From Amycolatopsis iheyensis (GTDB lineage: Bacteria > Actinomycetota > Actinomycetes > Mycobacteriales > Pseudonocardiaceae), in contig NZ_JAMXQV010000009.1 in assembly GCF_024703995.1 (NCBI RefSeq), positions 124,001 through 188,000 of the forward strand: DNA of 64,000 bases. The letters are read 5' to 3'. Shown here piece by piece: positions 31,818 through 40,175 of the stretch. A program made the position numbers and the translations under genes. Positions within the stretch are counted from its first letter, which is position 1; every line of letters begins with the position of its first letter. Below the pieces are notes generated by a model, which saw only the letters and a program-made list of their open reading frames with translations, did no database searches and had not been told where the DNA came from.

Positions 31818-32033
31818 ATGGCATCGCCTCGCGCGCACCGGTGGCTGCTCGTCCTGCCGTTCGTCTGGCAGGTCGCCCTCGTCCCGGTGGTCAACGACGT
31901 CCCGTACGCGCCGCTGCACATCCCCTTCCCGATGCTGTGGCAGCTGCTCGGCGTCGTGTTCACCAGTGCCGTGATCGCCGTGGTCTTCCGGCTGGACAAG
32001 CGGGCCGGCGTCACCGACGAGGACGACTCATGA
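31818..32033 (+). CDS. DUF3311-family small membrane protein
   Basis: A 71-residue protein with two hydrophobic helices (WLLVLPFVWQVALVPVVND, FPMLWQLLGVVFTSAVIAVVF) and an acidic tail. DUF3311 proteins are accessory partners of sodium:solute symporters and normally precede them, as here, with an ATGA overlap at 32030. The chosen ATG lies just after AAAGGGAG. It probably assembles with, or stabilizes, the symporter in the membrane. Confidence 0.86.
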   Translation: MASPRAHRWLLVLPFVWQVALVPVVNDVPYAPLHIPFPMLWQLLGVVFTSAVIAVVFRLDKRAGVTDEDDS

Positions 32034-33490
32034 CCCTCGCGATCGCACTGGTCATCGTGCTGGGGACGGTCGCCGGCGCGCTCGCGTTCGGCAGGCGGGC
32101 GAGCTCGGACATGACGAACTGGGCGGTCGGCGGCCGCCGGTTCGGCACGTGGCTGTTCTGGTTCATGAACGCCGGCGAGGTGTACACGACCTTCGCCGTG
32201 CTCGGCATCTCCGGCTACGCCTGGGCGCTCGGCGCACCCGCCTACCTCGCCTTCACCAGCGTCTCGCTCAGCTACGCCATCGGGTACTGGCTGATGCCGA
32301 AGATCTGGCGGGCCGGGCGCCGCGACGACCTGCTCACCCAGGCCGACTTCTTCGCCAGCCACTACTCCGCGCGGTGGCTCGGCGTGGTCACCGCGGTCGT
32401 CGGCATCGCCGCGCTCGTGGTGTACGTGCAGATCCAGCTCGTCAGCCTCAGCCTGATCGTCCGGCTGACCCTGGGCACCGCCGTGGCGCCCGCGCTCGCC
32501 GTGGTCATCGGCGCCGTGCTGATGCTCGCGTTCGTGGTGCTCGCGGGCCTGCGGTCGGCGGCGTTTTCGGCCGGGATCAAGGACATCCTGATGGTCGTCG
32601 TGGTCGTGGTGCTGGCCGCCACGGCCGCGGGCAAGGTCGGCGCAGCGTCCCCCTTGGACATCTTCCGGCTCGCCGAGGAGCAGCACCCCGGCATCGGCAA
32701 GTTCCCCGGGCTCGACCCGGCCTCGCCGACGACGTCGGTGTGGCTGATGACCTCCGCGCTGAACGTCGCGCTGGGCAACTGGGTCTTCCCGCACCTGTTC
32801 CAGGTGTCGTACTCGGCGAAGTCCGCGACGTCGATCCGGCGCAACGCCATCTGGCAGCCGCTGTACTCGCTGGCCTACTTCTTCATCATCATGCTGGGGT
32901 TCGCCGCGCTCGTCGCGAAGACGGAGCCCGAAGGCGGCGACCTGAACGGCGCCCTGCTGCAGTTCGTCGCCGACAAGTTCCCGGCCTGGCTGGTCGGTCT
33001 CGTCGCGGGCACGGCGTTCCTGCTCGCCCTCGCACCCGGTTCGGTGCTGCTGCTGACTTCCGGGTCGTTGTTCGCGCGCAACATCGTCCGGCCGTTCCGG
33101 CCGGGGCTGTCGGACCGGGCCACGTTGCTGCTGTCCCGCGTGTCGATGGTGGTGTTCGCGGGGATCGCCGTGTGGCTGACGATCGGGCAGCAGAAGTCCC
33201 TGGTGGACATCCTGCTCTCGGCGTACTCGGCGATCGGGATGCTCGCGCCCGGCGTCTTCCTGGCCTTCCTCTGGCGGCGGACGTCGGCGGTCGCGGTGCT
33301 GCTCGGCATCGCGGCGGGGTTCGTGGCGCTGCTCGCGCCGTTCGCGAAGGACTTCTGGGCGGCCCGGCTGCCCGACTGGGAGCCCGGGCTGATCGCACTC
33401 GCCGTCAACACCGTGGTGGTCGCCGGGGTGAGCCTGGCGCGCCCGCGCCGGGAAACCCCGGCCGGAGAAAGGGAAGCCGTTGCACACTGA
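32030..33490 (+). CDS. Sodium:solute symporter (SSS family)
   Basis: A 486-residue symporter with about thirteen helices. The start MTLAIALVIVLGTVAGALAFG is followed by SSDMTNWAVGGRRFGTWLFWF, a motif of monocarboxylate-type SSS members, and by LYSLAYFFIIMLGF and SVLLLTSGSLFARNI. It would bring in a carboxylic acid or related solute with sodium. Coupled to DUF3311 upstream; the next gene starts 11 bases before its stop. Controlled by the palindrome at 31787. The actual solute is unknown. Confidence 0.86.
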   Translation: MTLAIALVIVLGTVAGALAFGRRASSDMTNWAVGGRRFGTWLFWFMNAGEVYTTFAVLGISGYAWALGAPAYLAFTSVSLSYAIGYWLMPKIWRAGRRDDLLTQADFFASHYSARWLGVVTAVVGIAALVVYVQIQLVSLSLIVRLTLGTAVAPALAVVIGAVLMLAFVVLAGLRSAAFSAGIKDILMVVVVVVLAATAAGKVGAASPLDIFRLAEEQHPGIGKFPGLDPASPTTSVWLMTSALNVALGNWVFPHLFQVSYSAKSATSIRRNAIWQPLYSLAYFFIIMLGFAALVAKTEPEGGDLNGALLQFVADKFPAWLVGLVAGTAFLLALAPGSVLLLTSGSLFARNIVRPFRPGLSDRATLLLSRVSMVVFAGIAVWLTIGQQKSLVDILLSAYSAIGMLAPGVFLAFLWRRTSAVAVLLGIAAGFVALLAPFAKDFWAARLPDWEPGLIALAVNTVVVAGVSLARPRRETPAGEREAVAH

Positions 33491-33791
33491 GCTGTACGAC
33501 CTGCGGGTCACCGTCGACCGCGTCGAAGGCCGGTCGGTGTGCGGGATGGCGGTCGGGGACCACTTCGACCTCGTCGACAGCTCGCACCTGAAGATCCCGG
33601 CGGGCAAGCACTTCTGCGTCTACGCGCTGCAGGCCGTGCTGCCGTTGCTGCCCGCGAAGCAACGCGACCTGCCCGAGGGGGACTGGCTCGAGCACGACAA
33701 CCTCGTGGCGTGCCCGGACCCGGAGGAGCGGCTCATCATGCGGATCGAGCGGACCGGCCGCTGCCGGCTGAACACCGAGGACCTGACGTGA
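33480..33791 (+). CDS. TIGR04076-family protein
   Basis: A 103-residue soluble protein of the TIGR04076 family (VRVTVDRVEGRSVCGMAVGDHFDL ... HFCVYALQAVLPLLPAKQRDL ... VACPDPEERLIMRIERTG patterns). Three cysteines are present (SVCGM, HFCVY, VACPDP). It starts with TTG at 33480, after GGAGAAAGGGAAG, inside the end of the symporter gene. Its stop overlaps the start of the LLM gene (GTGA). The family's biochemical role is unknown, but members accompany small-molecule catabolic genes, as here. Confidence 0.72.
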   Translation: MHTELYDLRVTVDRVEGRSVCGMAVGDHFDLVDSSHLKIPAGKHFCVYALQAVLPLLPAKQRDLPEGDWLEHDNLVACPDPEERLIMRIERTGRCRLNTEDLT

Positions 33792-34744
33792 CCGAGTTCG
33801 GCCTGGCGTTCCAGAGCGACAAGCGACCCGGCGACTACGCCCGGCTGGCGGCCGCGGCCGAGGAGCACGGGTTCGACGTGCTCTCGGTGTTCGGCGACCT
33901 GACCTACCAGCCGCCGATCTTCCCGCTGCTGGAGATGGCGGCGGCGACGTCGCGGGTGCGGCTCGGCGCCGCCTGCTGGAACCCCTACACCCTGCACCCG
34001 TACGAGATCGGCGGCCAGGTCGCGGCACTCGACCTGGCCTCGGGCGGCCGGGCGTACCTGGGGCTCGCCCGCGGCAGCTGGCTCGGCGACATCGGAGTCG
34101 GCCAGCCGAAACCACGCACGCACCTGCGGGAGGCCGCCGGGTTCGTCCGCGCGCTCCTGAAGGGCGAACCGTATACGGGCGAGGTGTTCCGCCTCGCGAC
34201 CCGGCTGAGCTACCCGCCGGAGCGGACGGAGGTGCCATTGCTGATCGGCACGTGGGGCGCCCGGACGGCGGCACTCGCCGGCGAGCTCGGCGCGGCGGAG
34301 GTCAAGATCGGCGGCACCGCGAACCCGGCCGTGGTCGCGGTGATGCGCGAGCGGATCGCCAACCCGGCCGTCGGGGTGGTCGTCGGCGCGGTGACGGTGG
34401 TGGACGAAGACGGTGCCCGGGCCCGCGCGCTGGCTCGGACCGAGGTGGCCAAGTACATGGCGGTCGTCGCCGAGCTGGATCCCACGGTCGAGATCCCGGC
34501 GGACCTGCTGCTGGCGGTGAAGACCAAGATGGCACAGGGGGACGAGGAGGGCGCGGGCGCGCTGATCCCGCGGGACCTGTTGTCGCTGTTCGCTTTCGCG
34601 GGCACGCCGGCCGAGGTCGCGGCGCAGGCCCGGGCGCTGGTGGAGGCCGGGGTGGACCGCGTGGAGTTCGGCACACCGCACGGCGTGCCGAACGACCACG
34701 GGGTCCGGTTGCTGGGTACCGAGGTGCTGCCGGCCCTGCGCTAG
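33788..34744 (+). CDS. LLM-class F420-dependent oxidoreductase
   Basis: A 318-residue luciferase-like F420 enzyme. Features: FGLAFQSDKRPGDYARLAAAAEEHGFDVLSVFGDLTYQPP at the N-terminus, LGAACWNPYTLHPYEIGGQVAALDLASGGRAYLGLARGSWLGDIGV in the active-site half, and VPLLIGTWGARTAALAGELGAAEVKIGG for phosphate binding. It resembles the MER/5,10-methylene-reductase branch. Last gene of the DUF3311-symporter-TIGR04076 unit, so it probably acts on the imported compound. GTG 33788 overlaps the preceding stop. Confidence 0.86.
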   Translation: MTEFGLAFQSDKRPGDYARLAAAAEEHGFDVLSVFGDLTYQPPIFPLLEMAAATSRVRLGAACWNPYTLHPYEIGGQVAALDLASGGRAYLGLARGSWLGDIGVGQPKPRTHLREAAGFVRALLKGEPYTGEVFRLATRLSYPPERTEVPLLIGTWGARTAALAGELGAAEVKIGGTANPAVVAVMRERIANPAVGVVVGAVTVVDEDGARARALARTEVAKYMAVVAELDPTVEIPADLLLAVKTKMAQGDEEGAGALIPRDLLSLFAFAGTPAEVAAQARALVEAGVDRVEFGTPHGVPNDHGVRLLGTEVLPALR

Positions 34745-34765
34745 CCGGCGGGACGGCGACGAAGA

Positions 34766-35188
34766 CTAGCGCTCGCAGACCGGCAGGATCTCGCGCTCGA
34801 TCCCGCGGTTGAGGATCGAGTGGTGCGGCTGCTCGGTGCGGAACCGGGCCAGCTCGCGCCGCTCCGCTACCCACTGGGCTTCGACGATCTCCGACACCGG
34901 CAGGTTCGAATGGCCGATCGCCCGGATCTTGCCCGCGCGGAGGAGGTCGGTCAGGGCGCCGAGAGTCTCCTCGGCCGCCGTCACGAGCCAGCGCCGGGAA
35001 CTGCCGCGGTGGTTGGGGTTCGGGCCGTTGCCCTTGGTGGCGAGGACGACGTCGTCCCGGCGGCCGCGCAGGGCCTTCCCGACGATCCGCTCGGACTCGC
35101 CGTCACCGCCGTAGGGGCCGAACATCATCGTGCCGAGGGTGAACGTGCTGACCTGGATGCCGGTGCGGCCGAAGGAGCGCATGCGCAC
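34766..35188 (-). pseudogene. Aldo/keto reductase remnant with in-frame deletions
   Basis: A 140-residue frame that starts like a normal AKR (RSFGRTGIQVSTFTLGTMMFGPYG) but lacks three parts. The helix with the catalytic Asp and Tyr region before ESERIVGKAL is gone; about 30 residues between SRRWLV and EETLGALTDL are gone; and everything after ILPVCER is gone, including the NADPH-binding C-terminal half. Full family members are about 320-340 residues. The deletions keep the frame, so an inactive protein could still be made. It is a decayed gene or a recombination product. Confidence 0.78.
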
Positions 35189-35213
35189 GGGGTTTCTCCG
35201 GTACGACGGTGGT

Positions 35214-35666
35214 TCAGGCCGCGACGTCGACGATCCAGGTGACGCCGAAGCGGTCGGTCAGCATCCCGAAGGCCGGCGCCCACGGCGCGGGACCGAACGC
35301 TTCGATGACGGTGGCGCCGTCGGCGAGGCCCTGCCACACCGGGGAGACCTCCTCGACGGTCGCGCCGCGGACCGAGAGGAAGAACGGCTCGGTGGTGATC
35401 GTCGTGCCGTTCTCCCGGTGGGTGGCCGGCTTCTCCGGCCTGGCCGGCGCGTCGGCGCCCGGGACGTCGTAGGCCATGACGCGGAAGCCGGTGTCGGCCA
35501 CGACCTGGCCGAACACCACCTTGCCGGCGTCGGGTGCGCCGGCGGGCATCCCGAAGTCGCCGTAGGTCATGACGGTGGCCTGCCCGCCGAACACCGACTG
35601 GTAGAAGTCCAGGGCCGCGCGGGCCTGGCCGTGAAAGTTCAGGTGGGCGACAGCGTTGAGCGACAT
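35214..35666 (-). CDS. VOC/PhnB-like glyoxalase-fold protein
   Basis: A 150-residue VOC-fold protein of the PhnB/3-demethylubiquinone-9 3-methyltransferase-like group: MSLNAVAHLNFHGQARAALDFYQSVFGGQ at the start and GMLTDRFGVTWIVDVAA at the end, both signature positions. It acts as a dimeric metal- or ligand-binding protein of unknown substrate. It is divergent from a WYL-type regulator with a perfect 27-base inverted repeat between. The ATG at 35666 lies just after a short GGAACC-type site. Confidence 0.83.
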   Translation of the reverse strand: MSLNAVAHLNFHGQARAALDFYQSVFGGQATVMTYGDFGMPAGAPDAGKVVFGQVVADTGFRVMAYDVPGADAPARPEKPATHRENGTTITTEPFFLSVRGATVEEVSPVWQGLADGATVIEAFGPAPWAPAFGMLTDRFGVTWIVDVAA

Positions 35667-35734
35667 GGGTGCGGGTTCCTTCACGAGTGGTGGGGCCGCC
35701 GGAGGTTTCCGGCGATGGGACCGACTCTGTCAGC

Positions 35735-35761
35735 AGTAGCGGACAGGGAACGTCCGCTACT
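35735..35761. promoter_or_regulatory. Perfect 10-7-10 inverted repeat between VOC and WYL genes
   Basis: AGTAGCGGAC, seven-base spacer, GTCCGCTACT. It sits 18 bases before the WYL regulator's ATG and 69 bases from the divergent VOC gene. The length and symmetry fit an operator for the adjacent WYL/YafY-type protein, which probably controls both genes. Confidence 0.7.
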
Positions 35762-35779
35762 TGTGGCAGGGTGAGAGCC

Positions 35780-36769
35780 ATGCCGATCGCCTCGTCGACG
35801 GCGACGTCCGGTCGCCTGCTCTCGCTGCTGTCCCTGCTGCAGGTCCGCCGCGACTGGCCGGGGGAGCTGCTCGCCCGGCGGCTGGGCGTCAGCGAGCGCA
35901 CCGTCCGCCGCGACGTCGACCGGCTGCGCGAACTGGGCTACCCGGTCCAGGCGGTCAAGGGACCGGACGGTGGTTACCGCCTCGAAGCGGGCAGCCAGGT
36001 CCCGCCGCTGTTGTTCGACGAGGAGCAGGCGGTCGCCCTCGCCGTGGCGCTGCGGCTCGCGGTCGCGACGGGCGCCGGGATCGAGGAAGCGGCGGCGCGG
36101 GCGCTGACCACGGTGCGCCAGGTGCTGCCGGCTCGCCTCCGGCACCGCGTCGACGCCCTCGCGGTCTCCGCGGCGGAGGGCCGCGGGGCGCAGGCCGACA
36201 CGGACGTCCTGCTGGCGCTGAGCGCGGCGGTCCGGGCGGGGGAGGAGGTCCGGTTCGACTACCGGGCACCGGGTCGGCCGGAAGCTGACCGCCCGCCCCG
36301 GCGGGTGCAGCCCCACCACCTCGTGGTCCGGGCCGGCCGCTGGTACGTCGTCGGGTGGAGCCCGGAGCGCGAGGACTGGCGCGTCTACCGCGCGGACCGG
36401 ATGACCCCACGCACCCCGACCGGCCCCCGGTTCCCGCCGCGGGAGGTACCCGGCGGAGACGTCGCGGCGTTCTTGTCGGCCCGGTTCAAGGGATCGCCGG
36501 AGGTCGACGCTTGGCCGTGTCGCGGCGAGGTGATCCTCGACCTGCCGGTTGCGGCGGTGGCGCCCTTCGCCGGGGACGGCGTGGTCGAGGCGGCCGGGGC
36601 GGCGCGGACTCGGTTGGTGTCCGGCGCTTGGTCGTGGGCGGCGCTGGCCGCGTCGTTGGCGCGGTTCGACGCCGAGGTCGAGGTTGTCGGGCCGGTCGAG
36701 CTTCGGGAGGCTTTCGCCGAGCTGTCGCGCCGGGCGGGGCGCGCAGCGGGGTTGCCCGGAGGGACGTGA
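35780..36769 (+). CDS. WYL-domain (YafY-type) transcriptional regulator
   Basis: A 329-residue regulator. The N-terminal winged helix (RLLSLLSLLQVRRDWPGELLARRLGVSERTVRRDVDRLRELGYPVQAVKGPDGGYRLE) is followed by a helical linker, a WYL domain (about 150-235: VRFDYRAP ... RVQPHHLVVRAGRWYVVGWSPEREDWRVYRADRM, with WYVVG as the WYL motif) and a WCX C-terminal extension. The WYL fold binds ligands such as nucleic acid or small molecules. ATG 35780 begins right before the HTH. Paired with a VOC protein. Confidence 0.87.
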   Translation: MPIASSTATSGRLLSLLSLLQVRRDWPGELLARRLGVSERTVRRDVDRLRELGYPVQAVKGPDGGYRLEAGSQVPPLLFDEEQAVALAVALRLAVATGAGIEEAAARALTTVRQVLPARLRHRVDALAVSAAEGRGAQADTDVLLALSAAVRAGEEVRFDYRAPGRPEADRPPRRVQPHHLVVRAGRWYVVGWSPEREDWRVYRADRMTPRTPTGPRFPPREVPGGDVAAFLSARFKGSPEVDAWPCRGEVILDLPVAAVAPFAGDGVVEAAGAARTRLVSGAWSWAALAASLARFDAEVEVVGPVELREAFAELSRRAGRAAGLPGGT

Positions 36770-36913
36770 CGACGGGCGCTGCGTGCCGGCTCGTCCCAGC
36801 GGTGTCCCACCACGGTGCCATCCCCGCTGGTCCGCGGCCTGGGATCGTCCCGGCATCCCGAATCCGGCCCCGACCGGTGATCGACCCGGCCTGCCACTGC
36901 CAGCCTCCTCGCC

Positions 36914-38227
36914 ATGCGCAAACTCGCTCTCGCCGTCGCGGTGCTGCTCGTGCTTCCCGGCGCCGCCGCGGTCGCGGCCGAGCCCGTTGCCGTCTGCGGG
37001 CACACCGCCGCCCAGCCCACCCTCGCCCAAGGCGCCACCGGTGCCGCGGTCACCGAGGCCCAGTGCGAACTCAACCTGGCCACCAAAGCCGGCCGGTACA
37101 CGCCCATCGGCGCCGACGGCTCCTTCGGGCCGGCGACCGATGCCCGGGTGCGGGTCTTCCAGAAGTGCGCCGCGCTCGGTGTGGACGGGCAGATCGGGCC
37201 CAACACCTGGGCCGCGCTCAACTCGTGGGCCGCCCGGCCGCGCAAGTGTGCCACCCAGGGCACGGCCGGCACCGCGCAAAGCGTCGTGTGCGGCCACTCC
37301 ACGGCCCGCCCGACCCTGCAGAGCGGCTCCACCGGCGTGGACGTCGAAGAGCTCCAGTGCCGGCTGAACCTCGCCATGGAGCCGGGCCACTACCCGCCCC
37401 TGACGATCGACGGCCGGTTCGGGGACGGCACCCGGACCCGGGTGATCCAGTTCCAGCACTGCGTCAACGCCAGCGCCGACGGCGTCGCCGGGCCCACCAC
37501 CTGGGCGAAGGTCGCCGACTGGTCCAGCCGCAACACCTACTGCGTGCCGCCGAAGCCCGCCGGGCACCCCATCGACGGCGTCGACACCGCCAAGTACCAG
37601 CACCCCGGTGGCGCGCCGATCAACTGGGGCGCGGTGAAGGCATCCGGCGTCGAGTTCGCGACCGTCAAGGCGACCCGCGGCCTCAACGTCACCGACGACT
37701 ACCTCGCCACCGACCTGCCCGCCGCGCGCAACGCCGGCCTGGCCGTCGGGCCCTACCACTTCTACACGGGCACCGCGGCCGGCACCGGCGGCGCGCAGGC
37801 CGACCGGTTCGTCGCCGCGGTGCGCGCCACCGGCTACACCGGCAAGCGCGCCGGTGACCTGCCGCCCGTGTTCGACCTGGAGTGGAAGGACGACGGCTCC
37901 GGCGGCTGCCCGCCGTATGTCACCGTCGCCGACGCCAAGGCCTGGCTCGACAAGGTCCAGACGGCGTTCGGCCGGACCCCGATCATCTACACCCAGAAGT
38001 CGTTCCTGGACTCGTGCCTCGGCGGCACCACCGCGTTGTCCGCCTATCCGATGCAGCTCGCCGACTACCGGCAGTCCGTCACGCAGCCGGCGCTGCCCGC
38101 CGGGTCGAATACCTGGCTGATGTGGCAGTACACCGACGTGGCCATCCCCGACGGCATCCCCGCGCCGGCGACCGGCGACGTCTTCAACGGCACCCAGGCC
38201 GACCTCGACCAGCTCGCCAACCGGTGA
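36914..38227 (+). CDS. Secreted GH25 lysozyme with two peptidoglycan-binding domains
   Basis: A 437-residue secreted muramidase. A signal peptide (1-22) precedes two PG_binding_1-like domains (about 38-105 and 135-200, each with DGSFGP/DGRFGD and GPNTWAAL/GPTTWAKV motifs). The GH25 catalytic domain spans about 218-437, with Asp224 in GVDTAKYQ and the DxE pair Asp321/Glu323 in FDLEWKDD. It would cleave the glycan strand of peptidoglycan. It is transcribed with the M15 carboxypeptidase 23 bases downstream and converges on the membrane-anchored HTH sensor gene, a plausible regulatory partner. Confidence 0.9.
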   Translation: MRKLALAVAVLLVLPGAAAVAAEPVAVCGHTAAQPTLAQGATGAAVTEAQCELNLATKAGRYTPIGADGSFGPATDARVRVFQKCAALGVDGQIGPNTWAALNSWAARPRKCATQGTAGTAQSVVCGHSTARPTLQSGSTGVDVEELQCRLNLAMEPGHYPPLTIDGRFGDGTRTRVIQFQHCVNASADGVAGPTTWAKVADWSSRNTYCVPPKPAGHPIDGVDTAKYQHPGGAPINWGAVKASGVEFATVKATRGLNVTDDYLATDLPAARNAGLAVGPYHFYTGTAAGTGGAQADRFVAAVRATGYTGKRAGDLPPVFDLEWKDDGSGGCPPYVTVADAKAWLDKVQTAFGRTPIIYTQKSFLDSCLGGTTALSAYPMQLADYRQSVTQPALPAGSNTWLMWQYTDVAIPDGIPAPATGDVFNGTQADLDQLANR

Positions 38228-38250
38228 ACCCCCGCAAGGAAAGGACCAGA

Positions 38251-38991
38251 ATGAGTCTCCCCATGAGCCGCCGCACGGTGCTGCGCGGCGCCGCGGTGAT
38301 CGGCACCGCCGCCGTCGTCAGCCCGCTGCTGCTCGCCGGCACCGCCCAGGCGTACCCGTGGTCCCGCACCCTCGTCGAAGGCAACACCGGCGCCGACGTC
38401 ACCGAGCTCCAGATCCGGGTCGCCGGCTGGGCGGCGGATTCGCCCAGCCACAGCCGGGTCTCGATCGACGGCGAATTCGGCCCCGGCACGGCGGCCGCGG
38501 TCCGCAGGTTCCAGGCGGCCTACGGCCTGGGCGCGGACGCCCAGGTCGGCCCGGCCACCCAGGCCGCGCTCAACGCGCTGGAGCAGAGCGACGGGTCGAC
38601 CGCGCACTTCGACTTCAGCGAGTTCACCGACCGGAAGAGCGGCACCTTCAACGGCGGCAAGGTCAGCGCCGCCACCGCCAAGGAGAACGCCCGCCGCTGC
38701 ATGTACAAGCTGGAGGCGGTGCGCAAGAAGCTCGGGAACAAGCCGATCACGGTGAACTCCGGGTTCCGCAGCATCGCGCACAACGCGGAGATCGGCGGCG
38801 CGAGCGACAGCATGCACCTCTACGGCACCGCGGCCGACCTGAACGTGCCGGGCGTGGCCAACAAGACCGTCTACCAGAAGGCCGAGACCAGCGGGTTCTC
38901 CGGCCTGGAGACCTACAACACCGACCACCAGCACGTGGACAGCCGGGCCGACCTCGGCCGCGCGTGGTGGTGGGAGAACGGAACAGTCTGA
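38251..38991 (+). CDS. Tat-exported M15-family peptidoglycan carboxypeptidase
   Basis: A 246-residue enzyme. The twin-arginine signal SRRTVLRGAAVIGTA is followed by a peptidoglycan-binding domain (about 40-112, DGEFGPGTAAAVRRFQ) and an M15A catalytic domain. The zinc motif SMHLYGTAADLNVP gives His189 and Asp196, and TDHQHVD gives His226/His228/Asp230. It would cut D-Ala-D-Ala peptide bonds in the wall. The ATG follows AAGGAAAGGACC and lies 23 bases after the lysozyme stop, so the two form a lytic pair. Confidence 0.88.
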   Translation: MSLPMSRRTVLRGAAVIGTAAVVSPLLLAGTAQAYPWSRTLVEGNTGADVTELQIRVAGWAADSPSHSRVSIDGEFGPGTAAAVRRFQAAYGLGADAQVGPATQAALNALEQSDGSTAHFDFSEFTDRKSGTFNGGKVSAATAKENARRCMYKLEAVRKKLGNKPITVNSGFRSIAHNAEIGGASDSMHLYGTAADLNVPGVANKTVYQKAETSGFSGLETYNTDHQHVDSRADLGRAWWWENGTV

Positions 38992-39006
38992 CCGGCGACT
39001 GGGGGT

Positions 39007-39051
39007 CTGACGCCGGAAGCCCGCCGGAATTCCGCGGGTTTCCGGCGTCAG
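39007..39051. terminator. Long hairpin between convergent genes
   Basis: CTGACGCCGGAA ... TTCCGGCGTCAG with an inner CCCGC/GCGGG pairing gives a stem of about 17 pairs with one mismatch. It separates the carboxypeptidase operon from the convergent sensor gene and probably stops transcription both ways. Confidence 0.7.
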
Positions 39052-39068
39052 CCAGTGCCGCTCCGCCC

Positions 39069-40031
39069 TCAATGCGACTGCGGGTTCTCCAGGGCCGCCG
39101 AGCAGGACGGCCAGTCGTGGAAGTCGTGGTGGGCGCTCCACAGGCGGTGCGCCGCGTCGATGTTCCAGACCGGGTCGAACGCCTGCCGCGGGGTGCCGCC
39201 CAGGTCCAGCAGGCGCGCGTCGGAGATCTGGAAGATCCCCCAGTTGCGGCTGCCGTTCGTGTTCGGCAGCACCCACAGCGGGTCGAGGAACGACGCGCAG
39301 CGGGCGATCGCCACCGCGGTGTCCGGCGCCTCGGTGAACACGGCGCGGATCCGTTGTTCCACCATCGCCGCCGACCAGCCGGCCATGCTCGTGCGGTGGT
39401 CGTAGAGCGCGTTCTTGGTGGCTTCGTCGACGACGCCGCGCGCGGGCAGGCCGGCCAGCACCTGGAACGCGGTGACCCGCCGCAGCGTTTCGGGGCCGAA
39501 CGAGCCGTCGACCGAGAGCCGGCCCTGGGCGGAGACCAGCAGGTTCTGCACCTCGGTGACGCATTCGTCGTGCTGGCCCATGCTCACCGGCGGCTGGCAG
39601 GCGGGGGAGAACAGCATCCGGTCGGCGTAGCGGCCGGTGGCCGGCCCGGACCAGTCGGCGGTGACCCAGATCAGGCCGCCCGCCAGCAACGCCACGATGG
39701 CGACGGCCACGGCCGCGTACCCGAGCCGGCGCGGCGAGCGCGGGGCGGCTTCACCGGCCTCGGCCGGCTCCGGCGGCGCCTCCTCGATCCGGCCGGCGTC
39801 GGCCAGGGCCCAGAGCTGGTGCAGTTCGCGCAGTTCCTCCGCGGACGCACCGCAGACCTTGGCGAACGAGTGGACCACGCGGTAGTCGGCGGGCACGCTC
39901 TTGCCCGAGCAGTACCGGTGCAGGCTGGAGCCGCTGACCCCGGCCTGCTTGCCGAGCCGGTCGTAGCCCTGCCCGCTGCGGTCCTTCAGCACGCGCAGCT
40001 GGGCGGCGAACTTGTCCGTGTGCAGGGTCAC
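39069..40031 (-). CDS. Membrane-anchored HTH protein with outer PG-binding and lysozyme-like domains
   Basis: A 320-residue one-component transmembrane protein. An XRE-type HTH (about 8-65: AQLRVLKDRSGQGYDRLGKQAGVSGSSLHRYCSGK) lies inside the cell, followed by an acidic/proline linker and one helix (103-123). Outside are a peptidoglycan-binding domain (157-210, DGSFGPETLRRVTAFQ) and a lysozyme-like domain (222-312, NGSRNWGIFQIS). At the position where such domains carry the catalytic Glu (CES), this one has Ala246 (CAS), so it probably binds glycan without cutting. Convergent with two secreted wall hydrolases. Role as a wall sensor is inferred. Confidence 0.72.
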   Translation of the reverse strand: MTLHTDKFAAQLRVLKDRSGQGYDRLGKQAGVSGSSLHRYCSGKSVPADYRVVHSFAKVCGASAEELRELHQLWALADAGRIEEAPPEPAEAGEAAPRSPRRLGYAAVAVAIVALLAGGLIWVTADWSGPATGRYADRMLFSPACQPPVSMGQHDECVTEVQNLLVSAQGRLSVDGSFGPETLRRVTAFQVLAGLPARGVVDEATKNALYDHRTSMAGWSAAMVEQRIRAVFTEAPDTAVAIARCASFLDPLWVLPNTNGSRNWGIFQISDARLLDLGGTPRQAFDPVWNIDAAHRLWSAHHDFHDWPSCSAALENPQSH

Positions 40032-40175
40032 GGTGACGGCAACACCTCGCTCGGGCCGCGGATGAACGGACGGAAGTTAACACCGTCCGGGCCCGAGCTC
40101 GGCGGAAACCGGCGGATTGGGCCACACGGCTGAGCACGCCCCGCCCATGTGGTGGTCGCTCGCCCGGTGCGGCTT

